Part shown: positions 44,777 to 53,628 of the stretch, one piece after another | How the letters are laid out: each line of letters starts with the position of its first letter | How positions within the stretch are numbered: the stretch's first letter is position 1 | NCBI RefSeq assembly: GCF_030409945.1 | Contig: NZ_JAUFQV010000004.1 | Coordinates: forward strand, 1-64,000 | Source of the DNA: Vibrio tapetis subsp. quintayensis | GTDB lineage: Bacteria; Pseudomonadota; Gammaproteobacteria; Enterobacterales; Vibrionaceae | Reading direction: 5' to 3' | DNA: 64,000 bases | The notes under the pieces: model-generated | Told to the model about the DNA's origin: nothing | What the model saw: the letters and a program-made list of their open reading frames with translations, nothing else | The model's database searches: none | Translations under genes and position numbers: made by a program

Positions 44777-44807
44777 GTTCAAGTGTTCCGAAGTGGCACA
44801 CCTGAAC
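44777..44807. promoter_or_regulatory. Candidate AcoR enhancer dyad
   Basis: Arms GTTCAAGTGT and ACACCTGAAC (9 of 10 complementary) around an 11-base centre. About 105-130 bp upstream of the sigma54 promoter, the usual spot for an enhancer-binding protein, and 20 bp before the acoR ATG, so it could also give autoregulation. Confidence 0.5.
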
Positions 44808-44827
44808 TGTGACAATACGGAGCAGTT

Positions 44828-46621
44828 ATGCAATTACGAAATGAACAATCGAACAACTGGCTAGCGACATCTTGGGATCGCAGCAGCGAAGCAGGGCTAA
44901 AGCCTCGCTGTTTACCTGACGATGTTCGTCTTCCCTCATCATTGCTAAAACAAAGGCGTTATCAATCGACTAACTTAATCAAAGCGGTTGAGCATTTAGC
45001 CGTGCCTTTGTTTAATCAGATGTTTGCTAGAACAGACAGCCGACTTATCTTGACCGACATTGAAGGAGTTATCCTTGCTAGTTGGGGGCAAGAAACCTTT
45101 CGTGAAAAGTTGACCGCTATTGCGTTAAGTTCTGGCTCTTGTTGGTTAGAACAACTAAAAGGAACCAACGCGATTGGTACAGCGATTGTGGAAGCCACCC
45201 CGGTGAGTATCTTAGGCGAGCAACATTTTATTCATCAGCACCGTTTTATTAGTTGCTCCGCGAGCCCGATTTTCGATCATCAGGGCCAGATGATCGGCGT
45301 GCTGGACGTAACCAGTGAGCAGCTGGAGCACGAAATGCCCGTTCAAGTATTGGTTCAAAATATGGTGCAGCTCATTGAAAATCAATTACTCAATTACATC
45401 CCTAATGGCTCGATCCGAGTAGATCTCGCCTGCGAAAAATCCTTATTGAACAGTGGGTGGCAAGGGACATTGATTGCCGATGAGTCTGGGCAGATATTGG
45501 CTCAAAATCGAGTGGCGTGTCAGTTGCTTGAGCAGGCTTCAGTGTTAGGGAATTCCATTGATGAATTATTCCAACATCGCAGTGTAGACACACATTTTGT
45601 GTTTGAAAAAAAGACGCTTGGGGTGTCCAAAGTGGTGAAAAAGCGAGTGCTACAAACCAGCTGTGATCTGCACTTTGGAGATAGCCAAATAGAGCAATCT
45701 TGGCAGCAGGCAAACCGAGTCATCGATAAAGGTGTTAGCTTGTTGATCCTAGGTGAAACAGGGGTTGGCAAAGGAGAGTTTGTTAAAGCGTTGCACAAGC
45801 AAAGCCAGCGAAAGGTTGCGCCATTGGTCGCCGTTAACTGCGGTGCATTGCCAAAAGATCTGATTGAATCTGAGCTGTTTGGTTATGCTCCCGGTGCTTT
45901 TACTGGGGCGAACGCAAAAGGTTATCAAGGAAAAATCCGCCAAGCCGACAAAGGAATTTTGTTTTTAGATGAAATAGCGGACATGCCTTTGGATGCTCAG
46001 TGCCGTTTATTACATGTTTTACAAGATAAAGTGGTCGCGCCGGTAGGCTCGAATCAGACTTATCATGTTGACTGCCAAATCATTGCGGCGACCCATAAAA
46101 ACTTATCCGAACTGGTTGAACAAGGGGTATTTAGGCAAGACCTTTATTATCGCCTCAATGGATTGATTTTTACGCTACCAAGTTTGAGGCAAAGACAAGA
46201 CAAGCGTGCCTTGATTGAAGCGATTCATGCTAAGCATCAACAGCATCAACAAACCATATGTCCAATCTTAATGGAAAAACTGGAACAGTACTCCTGGCCG
46301 GGAAATATCCGTGAACTCGACAACCTCCTAAAGGTGGCGAGTTTACTTTCCTCGGATGAGCCAGTACTCATGTTTGATTACGTTCCTGCTCATCTTGCTG
46401 CGGACATATCTGCGCAATCATCTGTCAACGCCTTGGAAGAGGGTGGCGTTCATCCTGAGCCTGATGGGGAAGTAAATTTAAAAACCACGGTAGAAGAAAA
46501 CGTCCTACAAACCTATTTGGCCAATAAGAAAAACATCAGTAAAACATCACGGATACTGGGTATTAGTCGTAACACACTTTACCGAAAGCTAAGATCTATT
46601 GGTGGTATTTTAAAGGATTAG
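44828..46621 (+). CDS. acoR: Sigma54-dependent activator, AcoR family
   Basis: 597 residues. An N-terminal GAF-type sensory region (~70-200), a short variable stretch, then the AAA+ domain with Walker A GETGVGKGE (309-317), the GAFTGA loop intact (356-361), Walker B ILFLDEIADM, and a C-terminal Fis-type helix-turn-helix (LANKKNISKTSRILGISRNTLYRKL). Such proteins sense acetoin, alcohols or aldehydes and open sigma54 promoters. Divergent from aldB with a matched -24/-12 promoter. The acoR symbol is by family likeness; the effector here is more likely ethanol/acetaldehyde-related than proven acetoin. Confidence 0.87.
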   Translation: MQLRNEQSNNWLATSWDRSSEAGLKPRCLPDDVRLPSSLLKQRRYQSTNLIKAVEHLAVPLFNQMFARTDSRLILTDIEGVILASWGQETFREKLTAIALSSGSCWLEQLKGTNAIGTAIVEATPVSILGEQHFIHQHRFISCSASPIFDHQGQMIGVLDVTSEQLEHEMPVQVLVQNMVQLIENQLLNYIPNGSIRVDLACEKSLLNSGWQGTLIADESGQILAQNRVACQLLEQASVLGNSIDELFQHRSVDTHFVFEKKTLGVSKVVKKRVLQTSCDLHFGDSQIEQSWQQANRVIDKGVSLLILGETGVGKGEFVKALHKQSQRKVAPLVAVNCGALPKDLIESELFGYAPGAFTGANAKGYQGKIRQADKGILFLDEIADMPLDAQCRLLHVLQDKVVAPVGSNQTYHVDCQIIAATHKNLSELVEQGVFRQDLYYRLNGLIFTLPSLRQRQDKRALIEAIHAKHQQHQQTICPILMEKLEQYSWPGNIRELDNLLKVASLLSSDEPVLMFDYVPAHLAADISAQSSVNALEEGGVHPEPDGEVNLKTTVEENVLQTYLANKKNISKTSRILGISRNTLYRKLRSIGGILKD

Positions 46622-46661
46622 TACGAGCGGCCACAGTGAAGACGTGGATCTCGTGTGCGGT

Positions 46662-47387
46662 TTATAAAAATGGGTTTATCAACGGGATTACTGCCCGTTT
46701 ATCTAGCTGCAATCGCTCAATGCAATCGCCATAGTGAGCATCAAAAATGGGACTGATCCGTTTATCTGTGCAGCGCTGTTGAAGGAATTCTGCTATTTCT
46801 GGTTTTGTTGGGTTAACGTAATAAACCAATGGCATAGGATATTGCAGCATAATGTCAGGGGCGATGATGAGATCAGGGTATTCTTCGGAAAACTGCGAAA
46901 GTATGGCTTCTATTTCATTAGCCCCAAGAGAAATGTAATCGCAGTGCCCTTTGGATAAATTATCTAGCATGTTTGCTACGTCCCCTTGCTCTAGTACTTC
47001 ACAACCATTATGACGAAATAGCTCTGCATCGGCCCATGTTGCGGGCACTCCAGATCTCAACTGAGTGAATTTGCTTGTAGAGAATAAAGGCTTTATCTCT
47101 GAATAGCGCACTTTGGAGACTAGTAATAATCGCTTACCAAGCAAACCTTGATCCAGAGGTTGCTCTAATTTGATGACATTCCGCTGTGCAAACTTTGGAT
47201 TACCAGCCACCGTAACGAGCAGGTCCACACTGGTGGCAAAAATATTGCCCTCATCATCTGCGGATGGATAGTCCGTGGTGTTGTTAATTAGAGGACGGCT
47301 TATGTTGAATAATGAGCGAGTCAAATCCCACTCGTAGGCCTGACGTGCTTTGGATTTATTACCATTCCAGAAATGCAGTGTGTTCAC
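46662..47387 (-). CDS. Periplasmic-binding-protein-like protein, no clear signal peptide
   Basis: About 241 residues from a GTG at 47387, which has AGG seven bases upstream; a TTG at 47411 is also possible. The sequence (TLHFWNGNKSKARQAYEWDLTRSLF, LLLVSKVRYSEIKPLF, DVANMLDNLSKGHCDYISLGANEIEAIL) looks like a type 2 periplasmic binding domain, yet no proper signal peptide is seen; upstream codons (ILTKLILIIGNIV) look like a partial one without a start codon. It is either a decayed binding protein or a cytoplasmic sugar-sensing relative. Divergent from the laminarin ABC operon and preceded 56 bases by a perfect GAAAGCGCTTTC operator, so it is likely in the same regulon. Confidence 0.6.
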   Translation of the reverse strand: MNTLHFWNGNKSKARQAYEWDLTRSLFNISRPLINNTTDYPSADDEGNIFATSVDLLVTVAGNPKFAQRNVIKLEQPLDQGLLGKRLLLVSKVRYSEIKPLFSTSKFTQLRSGVPATWADAELFRHNGCEVLEQGDVANMLDNLSKGHCDYISLGANEIEAILSQFSEEYPDLIIAPDIMLQYPMPLVYYVNPTKPEIAEFLQQRCTDKRISPIFDAHYGDCIERLQLDKRAVIPLINPFL

Positions 47388-47442
47388 AATGTTACCTATG
47401 ATAAGAATCAATTTAGTTAGGATGTCATGGTGTAACTATTAG

Positions 47443-47456
47443 AGAAAGCGCTTTCT
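47443..47456. promoter_or_regulatory. LacI-type operator AGAAAGCGCTTTCT (site 1)
   Basis: Perfect 14-bp palindrome with central GCGC, before the reverse-strand binding-protein-like gene. Same core as sites 2 and 3. Confidence 0.7.
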
Positions 47457-47903
47457 ATGGTTTGTGTTTTATATTGTGATCTAAATAGGCTTTATGATTC
47501 TATTTTTCTATATTTATCATTGTTTAATAGGTGAACTAGTGGCAAGTTTGTTAGTTGTTTTATTATTGATATAAATAGAAGCGCTTGCAAAATAGGAACG
47601 TTACTAATGTGAGTTAAGTTATTGTTATGTCGTAATTTGTTCTATAAGAGGCAGGGTTGAGTACTTTATCCATTCGCAGGTCATTGTGATAGGAGTCATG
47701 TTTTGTGTAATCGTGTCTGTGAACTTAAGTTATTGATAAGTCGATAATAACTCATTTTGTGTGAGTGCTATTTTTACGATTTAATCAATTGATATATAAA
47801 GCTTTATTATGAGTTTACTGCCTGGTTGGCGTAACTTGTGATCATCGTATTACTTTTCAATAATCTCGCTTGTCGTCGTGCACTTCATTACATAGTATCT
47901 CAA
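47457..47903. promoter_or_regulatory. Promoter region of the laminarin ABC operon
   Basis: AT-rich, no gene. Contains a CRP-like TGTGA-TAGGAG-TCATG (47685-47700) and a degenerate operator half AGAAGCGCTTGC near 47578. Together with sites 1 and 2 this suggests catabolite activation plus LacI-type repression. Confidence 0.45.
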
Positions 47904-47921
47904 AAAGAAAGCGCTTTCTTT
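47904..47921. promoter_or_regulatory. LacI-type operator AAAGAAAGCGCTTTCTTT (site 2)
   Basis: Perfect 18-bp palindrome 57 bases before the start of the binding-protein gene. Its presence in the leader also shows that the longer N-terminal frame from 47870 is not coding. Confidence 0.75.
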
Positions 47922-47977
47922 CCAAAATTGCTGCCGGAAGAGAGCGCTTATTTCAATCGCTGATTAAGGACAATATG

Positions 47978-49612
47978 ATGCAAAAGAAGAGCAAAATAAG
48001 CTTGATGGTAATGGGTGTGATGTTAGCGGCTTCTAGCCAAGCTGCTGAGATCAAGCAAGGGGGCACTCTAACGGTTCCAATTATCAATACTGGTTTTGTT
48101 GAGAACTACAACCCATACACAACCAAAGACTTATTGCATGGGATCATGTTCGAGCCGTTACTTGTATTTAACAATATGACCGGCGAGACAGATTTTCGAT
48201 TGGCTGAGTCATACCAATATTCAGATGATTTAAAAACAATAACATTAGTACTTCGCGATGGTGTTAAATGGTCTGATGGCTCAAAACTAACCGCAGACGA
48301 CGTGGTATACAGCTTTCTTCTTACTAAAGACGCACCAGCGTTTGATCAGAAAGGCATTTGGTCTGGTAAAAACCTAGCAGAAGTCAAAGCAACCGATGAA
48401 CGTACCGTTGTATTTGAACTAAACGAAGCGGACTCGACGTTTGTTTGGAACCTAGAGCGTTACCACATCGTACCAAAACACATATGGGACAAAGTAGAAA
48501 ACCTCACTACTTTTACGAATCCTAACCCAGTGGGCAGCGGCCCAATGACCACGGTCAAATACTTAAAGCCACAACAAATGGAACTGTGTCGTAACCCGCA
48601 TTACTACATCGAAAATCGTCCATACCTTGATTGTGTCAATCTACGTTCGTACAACGACAACTCTCAAATACAGCCAGCACTTATTAAAGGTGAAATCGAT
48701 TGGGGTTCTAATTTCATCGCTGATGTTGAAAGTACGTTTGTTGGCGCAGATAAAGAGAACAACCATTTTTGGTATCCAGCCAACGATGCTATCCACCTTT
48801 ATGTGAATACGAAAGTCGCTCCGTTTGATGATCTTAAAGTGCGTCAAGCGCTATCGATGGCACTCGATCGCGATATGATCGTAGACGTTGCGGCGTATGG
48901 CTACCCTACGGCTAACTTCAACGCTGGCGGTATCGGTGAGCTTTATAAGCAGTCTATCAACCAAGATATCAGTGATAAATACAAATCCATCACAACGTAC
49001 AACCCAGAAAAAGCCAAAGCAATGCTAAAAGAAGCGGGCTTAGTTGACCGTAATGGCGATGGTTTCCGTGACGGTGCAGATGGCAAAACAGTTGAATTTG
49101 ATATCGAAGTCGTGAATGGCTGGACAGACTGGATTCAAGTGGTGCAAATGGTGACCGAATACTTCGAAGAAGTGGGCATCAAAGCAAACGTGAAAACCGT
49201 CGACTGGGCTGTATACGATAGTAACTTGAAAAAGAGTGATTACACCATGTCGATCAACTGGTCGATGGTAGCGACAAACCCAATTCTGGCTTACCAAGAG
49301 TACTTCTCGACGTCTCGCATCGGTAAAACTTGGCATGCTGGTCACGGCGTTCACTCAGAAGCAATCGACGATTTGATTGATAGCTTTGGTAAGACGGGTG
49401 ATAAGCAAACTCAGCAAAAAATCCTAGATGAACTGCAAGAGTTTTCGGCTCAGAACATGCCGTTTATTCCATTGTTCTCCAACCCAACGTGGTTCCAATA
49501 CAGCAATAAGAAAATTGTTGGTTGGCCGAGTGAGAAAGACCCATACGTTCAGCCAGTTTGGTACGACGGAGGCAAACGCGTCATCATTTTGAACAACTTG
49601 CACCTTAAATAA
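47978..49612 (+). CDS. Family 5 solute-binding protein of an oligosaccharide/oligopeptide-type ABC system
   Basis: 544 residues from the ATG at 47978 (AGGA seven bases before it; ATG 47975 also possible). Signal peptide ending SSQA, then AEIKQGGTLTVP and the long SBP_bac_5 fold (WSDGSKLTADDVVYSF, KVRQALSMALDRDMI). In many marine and thermophilic bacteria this DppA-like class binds beta-glucan or chitin oligosaccharides rather than peptides. The downstream glucan phosphorylase and GH16 lipoprotein favour laminarin oligosaccharides. The frame starting at 47870 is rejected since it covers an operator. Confidence 0.88.
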   Translation: MQKKSKISLMVMGVMLAASSQAAEIKQGGTLTVPIINTGFVENYNPYTTKDLLHGIMFEPLLVFNNMTGETDFRLAESYQYSDDLKTITLVLRDGVKWSDGSKLTADDVVYSFLLTKDAPAFDQKGIWSGKNLAEVKATDERTVVFELNEADSTFVWNLERYHIVPKHIWDKVENLTTFTNPNPVGSGPMTTVKYLKPQQMELCRNPHYYIENRPYLDCVNLRSYNDNSQIQPALIKGEIDWGSNFIADVESTFVGADKENNHFWYPANDAIHLYVNTKVAPFDDLKVRQALSMALDRDMIVDVAAYGYPTANFNAGGIGELYKQSINQDISDKYKSITTYNPEKAKAMLKEAGLVDRNGDGFRDGADGKTVEFDIEVVNGWTDWIQVVQMVTEYFEEVGIKANVKTVDWAVYDSNLKKSDYTMSINWSMVATNPILAYQEYFSTSRIGKTWHAGHGVHSEAIDDLIDSFGKTGDKQTQQKILDELQEFSAQNMPFIPLFSNPTWFQYSNKKIVGWPSEKDPYVQPVWYDGGKRVIILNNLHLK

Positions 49613-49644
49613 GTGCATCTTAAGTAGTTGACTAAAAAGAGCCG

Positions 49645-49665
49645 CAGTGAGGCTGTCACTGTTTT
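49645..49665 (+). other. Intercistronic hairpin after the binding-protein gene
   Basis: Stem CAGTGA / TCACTG with a 5-nt loop and TTTT; an overlapping alternative CCGCAGT / ACTGCGG is possible. A weak attenuator between binding protein and permease genes, comparable in place to the hairpin at 10618. Confidence 0.55.
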
Positions 49666-49688
49666 ACTGCGGTATCTAAGGATTTGTT

Positions 49689-50663
49689 ATGTCGTTTATT
49701 TTTCGCCGATTTGGCTTTTATTTTACTGCGTTTTTAATCGCAATCTCCTTCAATTTCATGTTACCGCGGTTAATGCCGGGTGACCCTGTAGATGCTTTAT
49801 TTGCGGCAGCTCAAGGCCGTATGGATCCCGCGCAAATGGATGCGGTTCGTGAAATGTACGGTTTCCTTGATGGCAATGTCTTTGAGCAATACCTTACTTA
49901 CATCAAAAGTGTGTTTACGTTGGAGCTTGGCCCAAGTGTGCTGATGTTCCCGATTGATGTCTCTGAAGTGATTGCAATGGCACTACCGTGGACTATGTTT
50001 CTAGCGCTAGGTTCACTCATTGTTGCTTTGATCATTGGGGTCAGTATCGGTACTTACGCTTCTTACAATCGTGATGGTTGGTTTGGTAAAGTCGTGCCGC
50101 CTATCTTGGCCTTTGTGAGTAACTTCCCTTACATCGTTACTGCGCTACTGCTGTTTTACGTCTTTGGTTTGAAACTTGATTTGCTGCCTTTGGCGTACAC
50201 TTATGACCCATCTTTAGAACCCGCTTTTAGTTGGGAGTTTATCTCTAGCGTAGCAAAACACGCCATTCTTCCTGTTGGTTCGATGATGCTCGTCGGTATC
50301 TCTACTTGGGTGTTCAATATGCGTAACGCCATGATCAATGTATTGGGTGAAGATTACGTCACCATGGCTGAAGCGAAAGGACTAAGCAATTACCGTGTCA
50401 TGTCTCGATATGCAGGCCGAAATGCAATTCTTCCTGTCGCGACAGCGATTGCCATGGCGATTGGTTTCTCGTTCGCAGGTTCAATCATGACTGAGGTGGT
50501 GTTTAACTACCAAGGGCTTGGCAACATTCTGCTGAAAGGCATTGTGGCTCGTGATTATCCGCTTATCCAAGCCATCTTGCTTATTCTTGTTACTGCCGTT
50601 CTTACGGCGAACTTCATTGCTGACCTGCTGTACGTATGGTTAGACCCTCGAATCTCAAATTAG
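49689..50663 (+). CDS. ABC permease, DppB type
   Basis: 324 residues, six helices, N-terminal RRFGFYFTAFLIAISFNFMLPRLMPGDP start and the coupling segment EDYVTMAEAKGLSNYRVMSRYAGRNAILP typical of DppB/OppB permeases. AAGGA ribosome binding site. First of the two membrane subunits of the laminarin-type importer. Confidence 0.9.
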   Translation: MSFIFRRFGFYFTAFLIAISFNFMLPRLMPGDPVDALFAAAQGRMDPAQMDAVREMYGFLDGNVFEQYLTYIKSVFTLELGPSVLMFPIDVSEVIAMALPWTMFLALGSLIVALIIGVSIGTYASYNRDGWFGKVVPPILAFVSNFPYIVTALLLFYVFGLKLDLLPLAYTYDPSLEPAFSWEFISSVAKHAILPVGSMMLVGISTWVFNMRNAMINVLGEDYVTMAEAKGLSNYRVMSRYAGRNAILPVATAIAMAIGFSFAGSIMTEVVFNYQGLGNILLKGIVARDYPLIQAILLILVTAVLTANFIADLLYVWLDPRISN

Positions 50664-50672
50664 GGCTGACTC

Positions 50673-51638
50673 ATGGAAAAGATAATGAATACCGAACTTG
50701 TGATTGAACAACAAAAGCCCATGGTGAAAGTGAAGGCGTTTTTTAGCAAATTGTATGCTTTCTTCTATGGAAACCCGCCAGCCATTATTGGTGGCTTTTT
50801 ACTCACGGTTGTATTGGCTGGGGCGTTATTTGCCCCTGTGCTTTCAACTCACAATCCAGAAAAACGAGTCGCAAGACCGCACGTTGCTCCTAGTGCCGAA
50901 CACATTATGGGAACGACACGCAGTGGCCGCGACGTTTATAGCCAAGTATTGCATGGAGCGAGAAAATCGCTCAGCGTCGCCATCTTTGCGGGTGCGATTG
51001 CAATGACACTAGCGGTACTTGTAGGGGTATCTTCAGGTTATTTTGGTGGAAAAATTGATGAACGTCTTAACTTCTTAACCAACGTATTTTTGGTTTTTCC
51101 GCAGCTCCCCTTATTGATCGTACTCGCCGCATTTTTAGGCCAAGTCGGATCATTAGTGATTACCATTTTACTCGGGGTCACGTCATGGCCTTGGGGGGCA
51201 AGGGTAATACGTGCTCAGACCATGGCGATTCGAAGCAAAGAGTTCATTATTTCTGCTGAGGTTATGGGAGAGTCTAAATGGCGCATCATCTTAGTTGAAA
51301 TTCTGCCTAACCTTGTCTCTATCGTATTTGGTGGTTTTCTGGGCGCAGTGTTATATGCGATGGGAGCAGAAGCAGGGCTCGGCATTCTCGGTTTGGGCGA
51401 TGCAACTGAAGTGAGTTGGGGCTCTATGCTGTACTGGGCACAAACTTCTTCAGCACTTTATACCGGAGCATGGTGGGAAATGATGGTGCCTGCCATTGCG
51501 TTGGCGATTACCGGTGGTGCATTGGCTTTGATCAACATGTCTATCGACCAAGTAAGTAACCCGAAACTGCGTACTGGCCCTCACATGAAATTGTGGCGCC
51601 AACTTAAAAAACAAGCTGATAAGCGTCGAGGTCTATGA
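50673..51638 (+). CDS. ABC permease, DppC type
   Basis: 321 residues (ATG 50673; ATG 50685 also possible). An amphipathic N-terminal stretch, then six helices; HIMGTTRSGRDVYSQVLHGARKSL and VIRAQTMAIRSKEFIISAEVMGESKWRIILVEILPNL are the DppC/OppC signatures. The stop overlaps the next start (TGATG). Confidence 0.9.
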   Translation: MEKIMNTELVIEQQKPMVKVKAFFSKLYAFFYGNPPAIIGGFLLTVVLAGALFAPVLSTHNPEKRVARPHVAPSAEHIMGTTRSGRDVYSQVLHGARKSLSVAIFAGAIAMTLAVLVGVSSGYFGGKIDERLNFLTNVFLVFPQLPLLIVLAAFLGQVGSLVITILLGVTSWPWGARVIRAQTMAIRSKEFIISAEVMGESKWRIILVEILPNLVSIVFGGFLGAVLYAMGAEAGLGILGLGDATEVSWGSMLYWAQTSSALYTGAWWEMMVPAIALAITGGALALINMSIDQVSNPKLRTGPHMKLWRQLKKQADKRRGL

Positions 51639-52609
51639 TGAGCAATTTACTAGAAATTAATAACCTCTGTGTCGACTACGTTTCACCAAATGGTGTGGCT
51701 CGTGCAGTAAACAACGTGAGTTTAAGTATCGCTCCGGGCGAAACACTGGGCATTGCTGGTGAATCTGGATGTGGGAAAAGCACCCTAGCTTTTGCTATCT
51801 CTCGTTTGCATAAAGCGCCAGCACTGATTTCTGAAGGGGAAATTTTATACAAAGGTGAAGACGTTCTGAAAATGAACGACAAGCAGCTACGTAATTTCCG
51901 TTGGAATGATGTATCGGTGGTGTTTCAAAGTGCCATGAACTCATTAAACCCAGTGATCACCATTGGTGAGCAACTAACAGATGTGATCATCGCTCATAAG
52001 AAAATATCGCAGAAGCAGGCAGACGAGCGTGCCATCGAGTTATTGAACATTGTCGGTATTCATGGCGATCGCCTGAACAGCTTCCCACATCAACTCAGTG
52101 GCGGTATGCGTCAACGTGTGGTTATCGCTATCGCGTTAGCGCTAGAACCGAAACTGATTATTATGGATGAGCCCACCACGGCACTGGATGTGGTGGTTGA
52201 GCGAGAAATCCTAAATGAACTGTATGATTTGAAAACCAAGTTTGGCTTTTCAATTTTATTCATCAGCCATGACTTGAGCTTGATGGGTGAAATCGCTGAC
52301 CGAATCGGCGTTATGTACGCTGGCAACCTTATTGAGTTGGGCGATGCGAAGGAAGTGTTTGGTAAGCCGCAGCACCCATACACGAAAGGCTTGATTGCCT
52401 CTTTCCCGACGATTCATGGTCCGAAAGAGCGCTTGTATGGTATTCCCGGAAATCCTGTCAATTTATTAGAAATCCCGCAAGGGTGTAATTTTCAAGCTCG
52501 TTGTACTGAGTGCTTCAAACCATGTTCCAGTGCGGAACCAAGGTTACAAATGACCAATCCTGGCCATCAAGTATCGTGTCATCTGACTGAAGAGGTAGCG
52601 ACATGTTAG
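51638..52609 (+). CDS. ABC ATPase, DppD type
   Basis: 323 residues. Walker A GESGCGKST (41-49), LSGGMRQR, Walker B LIIMDEPTTALD, and the C-terminal oligopeptide-transporter cysteine cluster (CNFQARC, CFKPC...), which in this class binds an iron-sulfur centre. The ATG at 51638 has GAGG six bases upstream; ATG 51635 would be too close. One-base overlap with the permease gene. Confidence 0.9.
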   Translation: MSNLLEINNLCVDYVSPNGVARAVNNVSLSIAPGETLGIAGESGCGKSTLAFAISRLHKAPALISEGEILYKGEDVLKMNDKQLRNFRWNDVSVVFQSAMNSLNPVITIGEQLTDVIIAHKKISQKQADERAIELLNIVGIHGDRLNSFPHQLSGGMRQRVVIAIALALEPKLIIMDEPTTALDVVVEREILNELYDLKTKFGFSILFISHDLSLMGEIADRIGVMYAGNLIELGDAKEVFGKPQHPYTKGLIASFPTIHGPKERLYGIPGNPVNLLEIPQGCNFQARCTECFKPCSSAEPRLQMTNPGHQVSCHLTEEVATC

Positions 52610-53583
52610 CTAACAATGAAAAAGAAGTAATTCTGTCGGTTGATAATTTGGTGAAGGATTTCCCTGTTGGGTCATCTTCTAAAAAGAACCTGATGCGTGC
52701 GGTTAACGATGTTTCATTTGAGCTAAGAAAAGGCGAGGCATTAGCTATCGTTGGCGAGTCTGGTTCAGGAAAAAGTACGGGTGCGCGTATTTTAACTCGC
52801 ATCTTCGAACACACAGAAGGTGATATTGAATTTAAGGGGCAACCGCTAAAACAATACATTGAAAAAAACGGCGAGCTTGAGTACGCCCGTCAAGTACAAA
52901 TGATTTTTCAAGACCCGTTTGGCTCGCTAAACCCGGTCCATACGATTTATCACCATATCGCAAGACCGTTACTGATACATAAGCGTGCAGATAAGCATTC
53001 AGTGCCACGTTTAGTGTATGAATTACTTGAGCTAGTCGGCTTGTCACCGGTTAAGGAAACAGCAGAAAAGTTCCCACATGAACTGAGTGGCGGACAAAGA
53101 CAGCGTGTTGCGATTGCTCGCGCTATTGCAGTAGATCCGGAAGTTATCTTGGCCGATGAGCCAATTTCTATGCTTGATGTGTCGGTACGTTTAGGCATCT
53201 TGAACTTGATGTCCGATCTAAAAGATAAGCATGGCATTTCGTTTATGTACATTACTCACGACATTGCGACAGCGCGATACTTTGCGGAGAAAACTGCGGT
53301 GATGTACGTCGGGCACATGGTGGAGTGGGGCGCAAGTGATAGCGTGACACAAAACCCACAGCATCCGTATTCACAATTACTTCTCTCCGCTGTTCCTGAA
53401 GTCGGCAAAAGTGGCCGCCGTGATTTGGCTGTGAAAAAGGGCGAGATCCCTATGTGGAAGCCAGATAGTGTCGGTTGCCCATTCGCGACTCGTTGTCCTA
53501 AGGCAAGTGAGCTATGTGAACAAACCATGCCTAATACCGTGAAAGTATCTGATGAGCATTTTGTACGCTGCCATAACATGTAA
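52603..53583 (+). CDS. ABC ATPase, DppF type
   Basis: 326 residues. Walker A GESGSGKST (51-59), LSGGQRQR, Walker B VILADEPISMLD and a C-terminal cysteine cluster (GCPFATRCPKASELC). Overlaps the preceding gene by seven bases. With DppD-like it forms the ATPase heterodimer of the glucan importer. The gene ends just before operator site 3. Confidence 0.9.
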   Translation: MLANNEKEVILSVDNLVKDFPVGSSSKKNLMRAVNDVSFELRKGEALAIVGESGSGKSTGARILTRIFEHTEGDIEFKGQPLKQYIEKNGELEYARQVQMIFQDPFGSLNPVHTIYHHIARPLLIHKRADKHSVPRLVYELLELVGLSPVKETAEKFPHELSGGQRQRVAIARAIAVDPEVILADEPISMLDVSVRLGILNLMSDLKDKHGISFMYITHDIATARYFAEKTAVMYVGHMVEWGASDSVTQNPQHPYSQLLLSAVPEVGKSGRRDLAVKKGEIPMWKPDSVGCPFATRCPKASELCEQTMPNTVKVSDEHFVRCHNM

Positions 53584-53600
53584 TTAATTATTTAGCGCTC

Positions 53601-53618
53601 CAAGAAAGCGCTTTCTTG
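53601..53618. promoter_or_regulatory. LacI-type operator CAAGAAAGCGCTTTCTTG (site 3)
   Basis: Perfect 18-bp palindrome, ten bases before the large phosphorylase gene, within its leader. It implies an extra repressor-controlled promoter or a roadblock inside the operon. Confidence 0.75.
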
Positions 53619-53628
53619 AGGTTTTATC

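Noticed and set aside
44790..44810. TGGCACACC as a forward sigma54 promoter for acoR
   Set aside because: No GC pair at the required -12 distance; the sequence is better explained as part of the dyad.
47870..47977. N-terminal extension of the family 5 binding protein
   Set aside because: It covers operator site 2 and precedes a perfectly good signal peptide with its own ribosome binding site.
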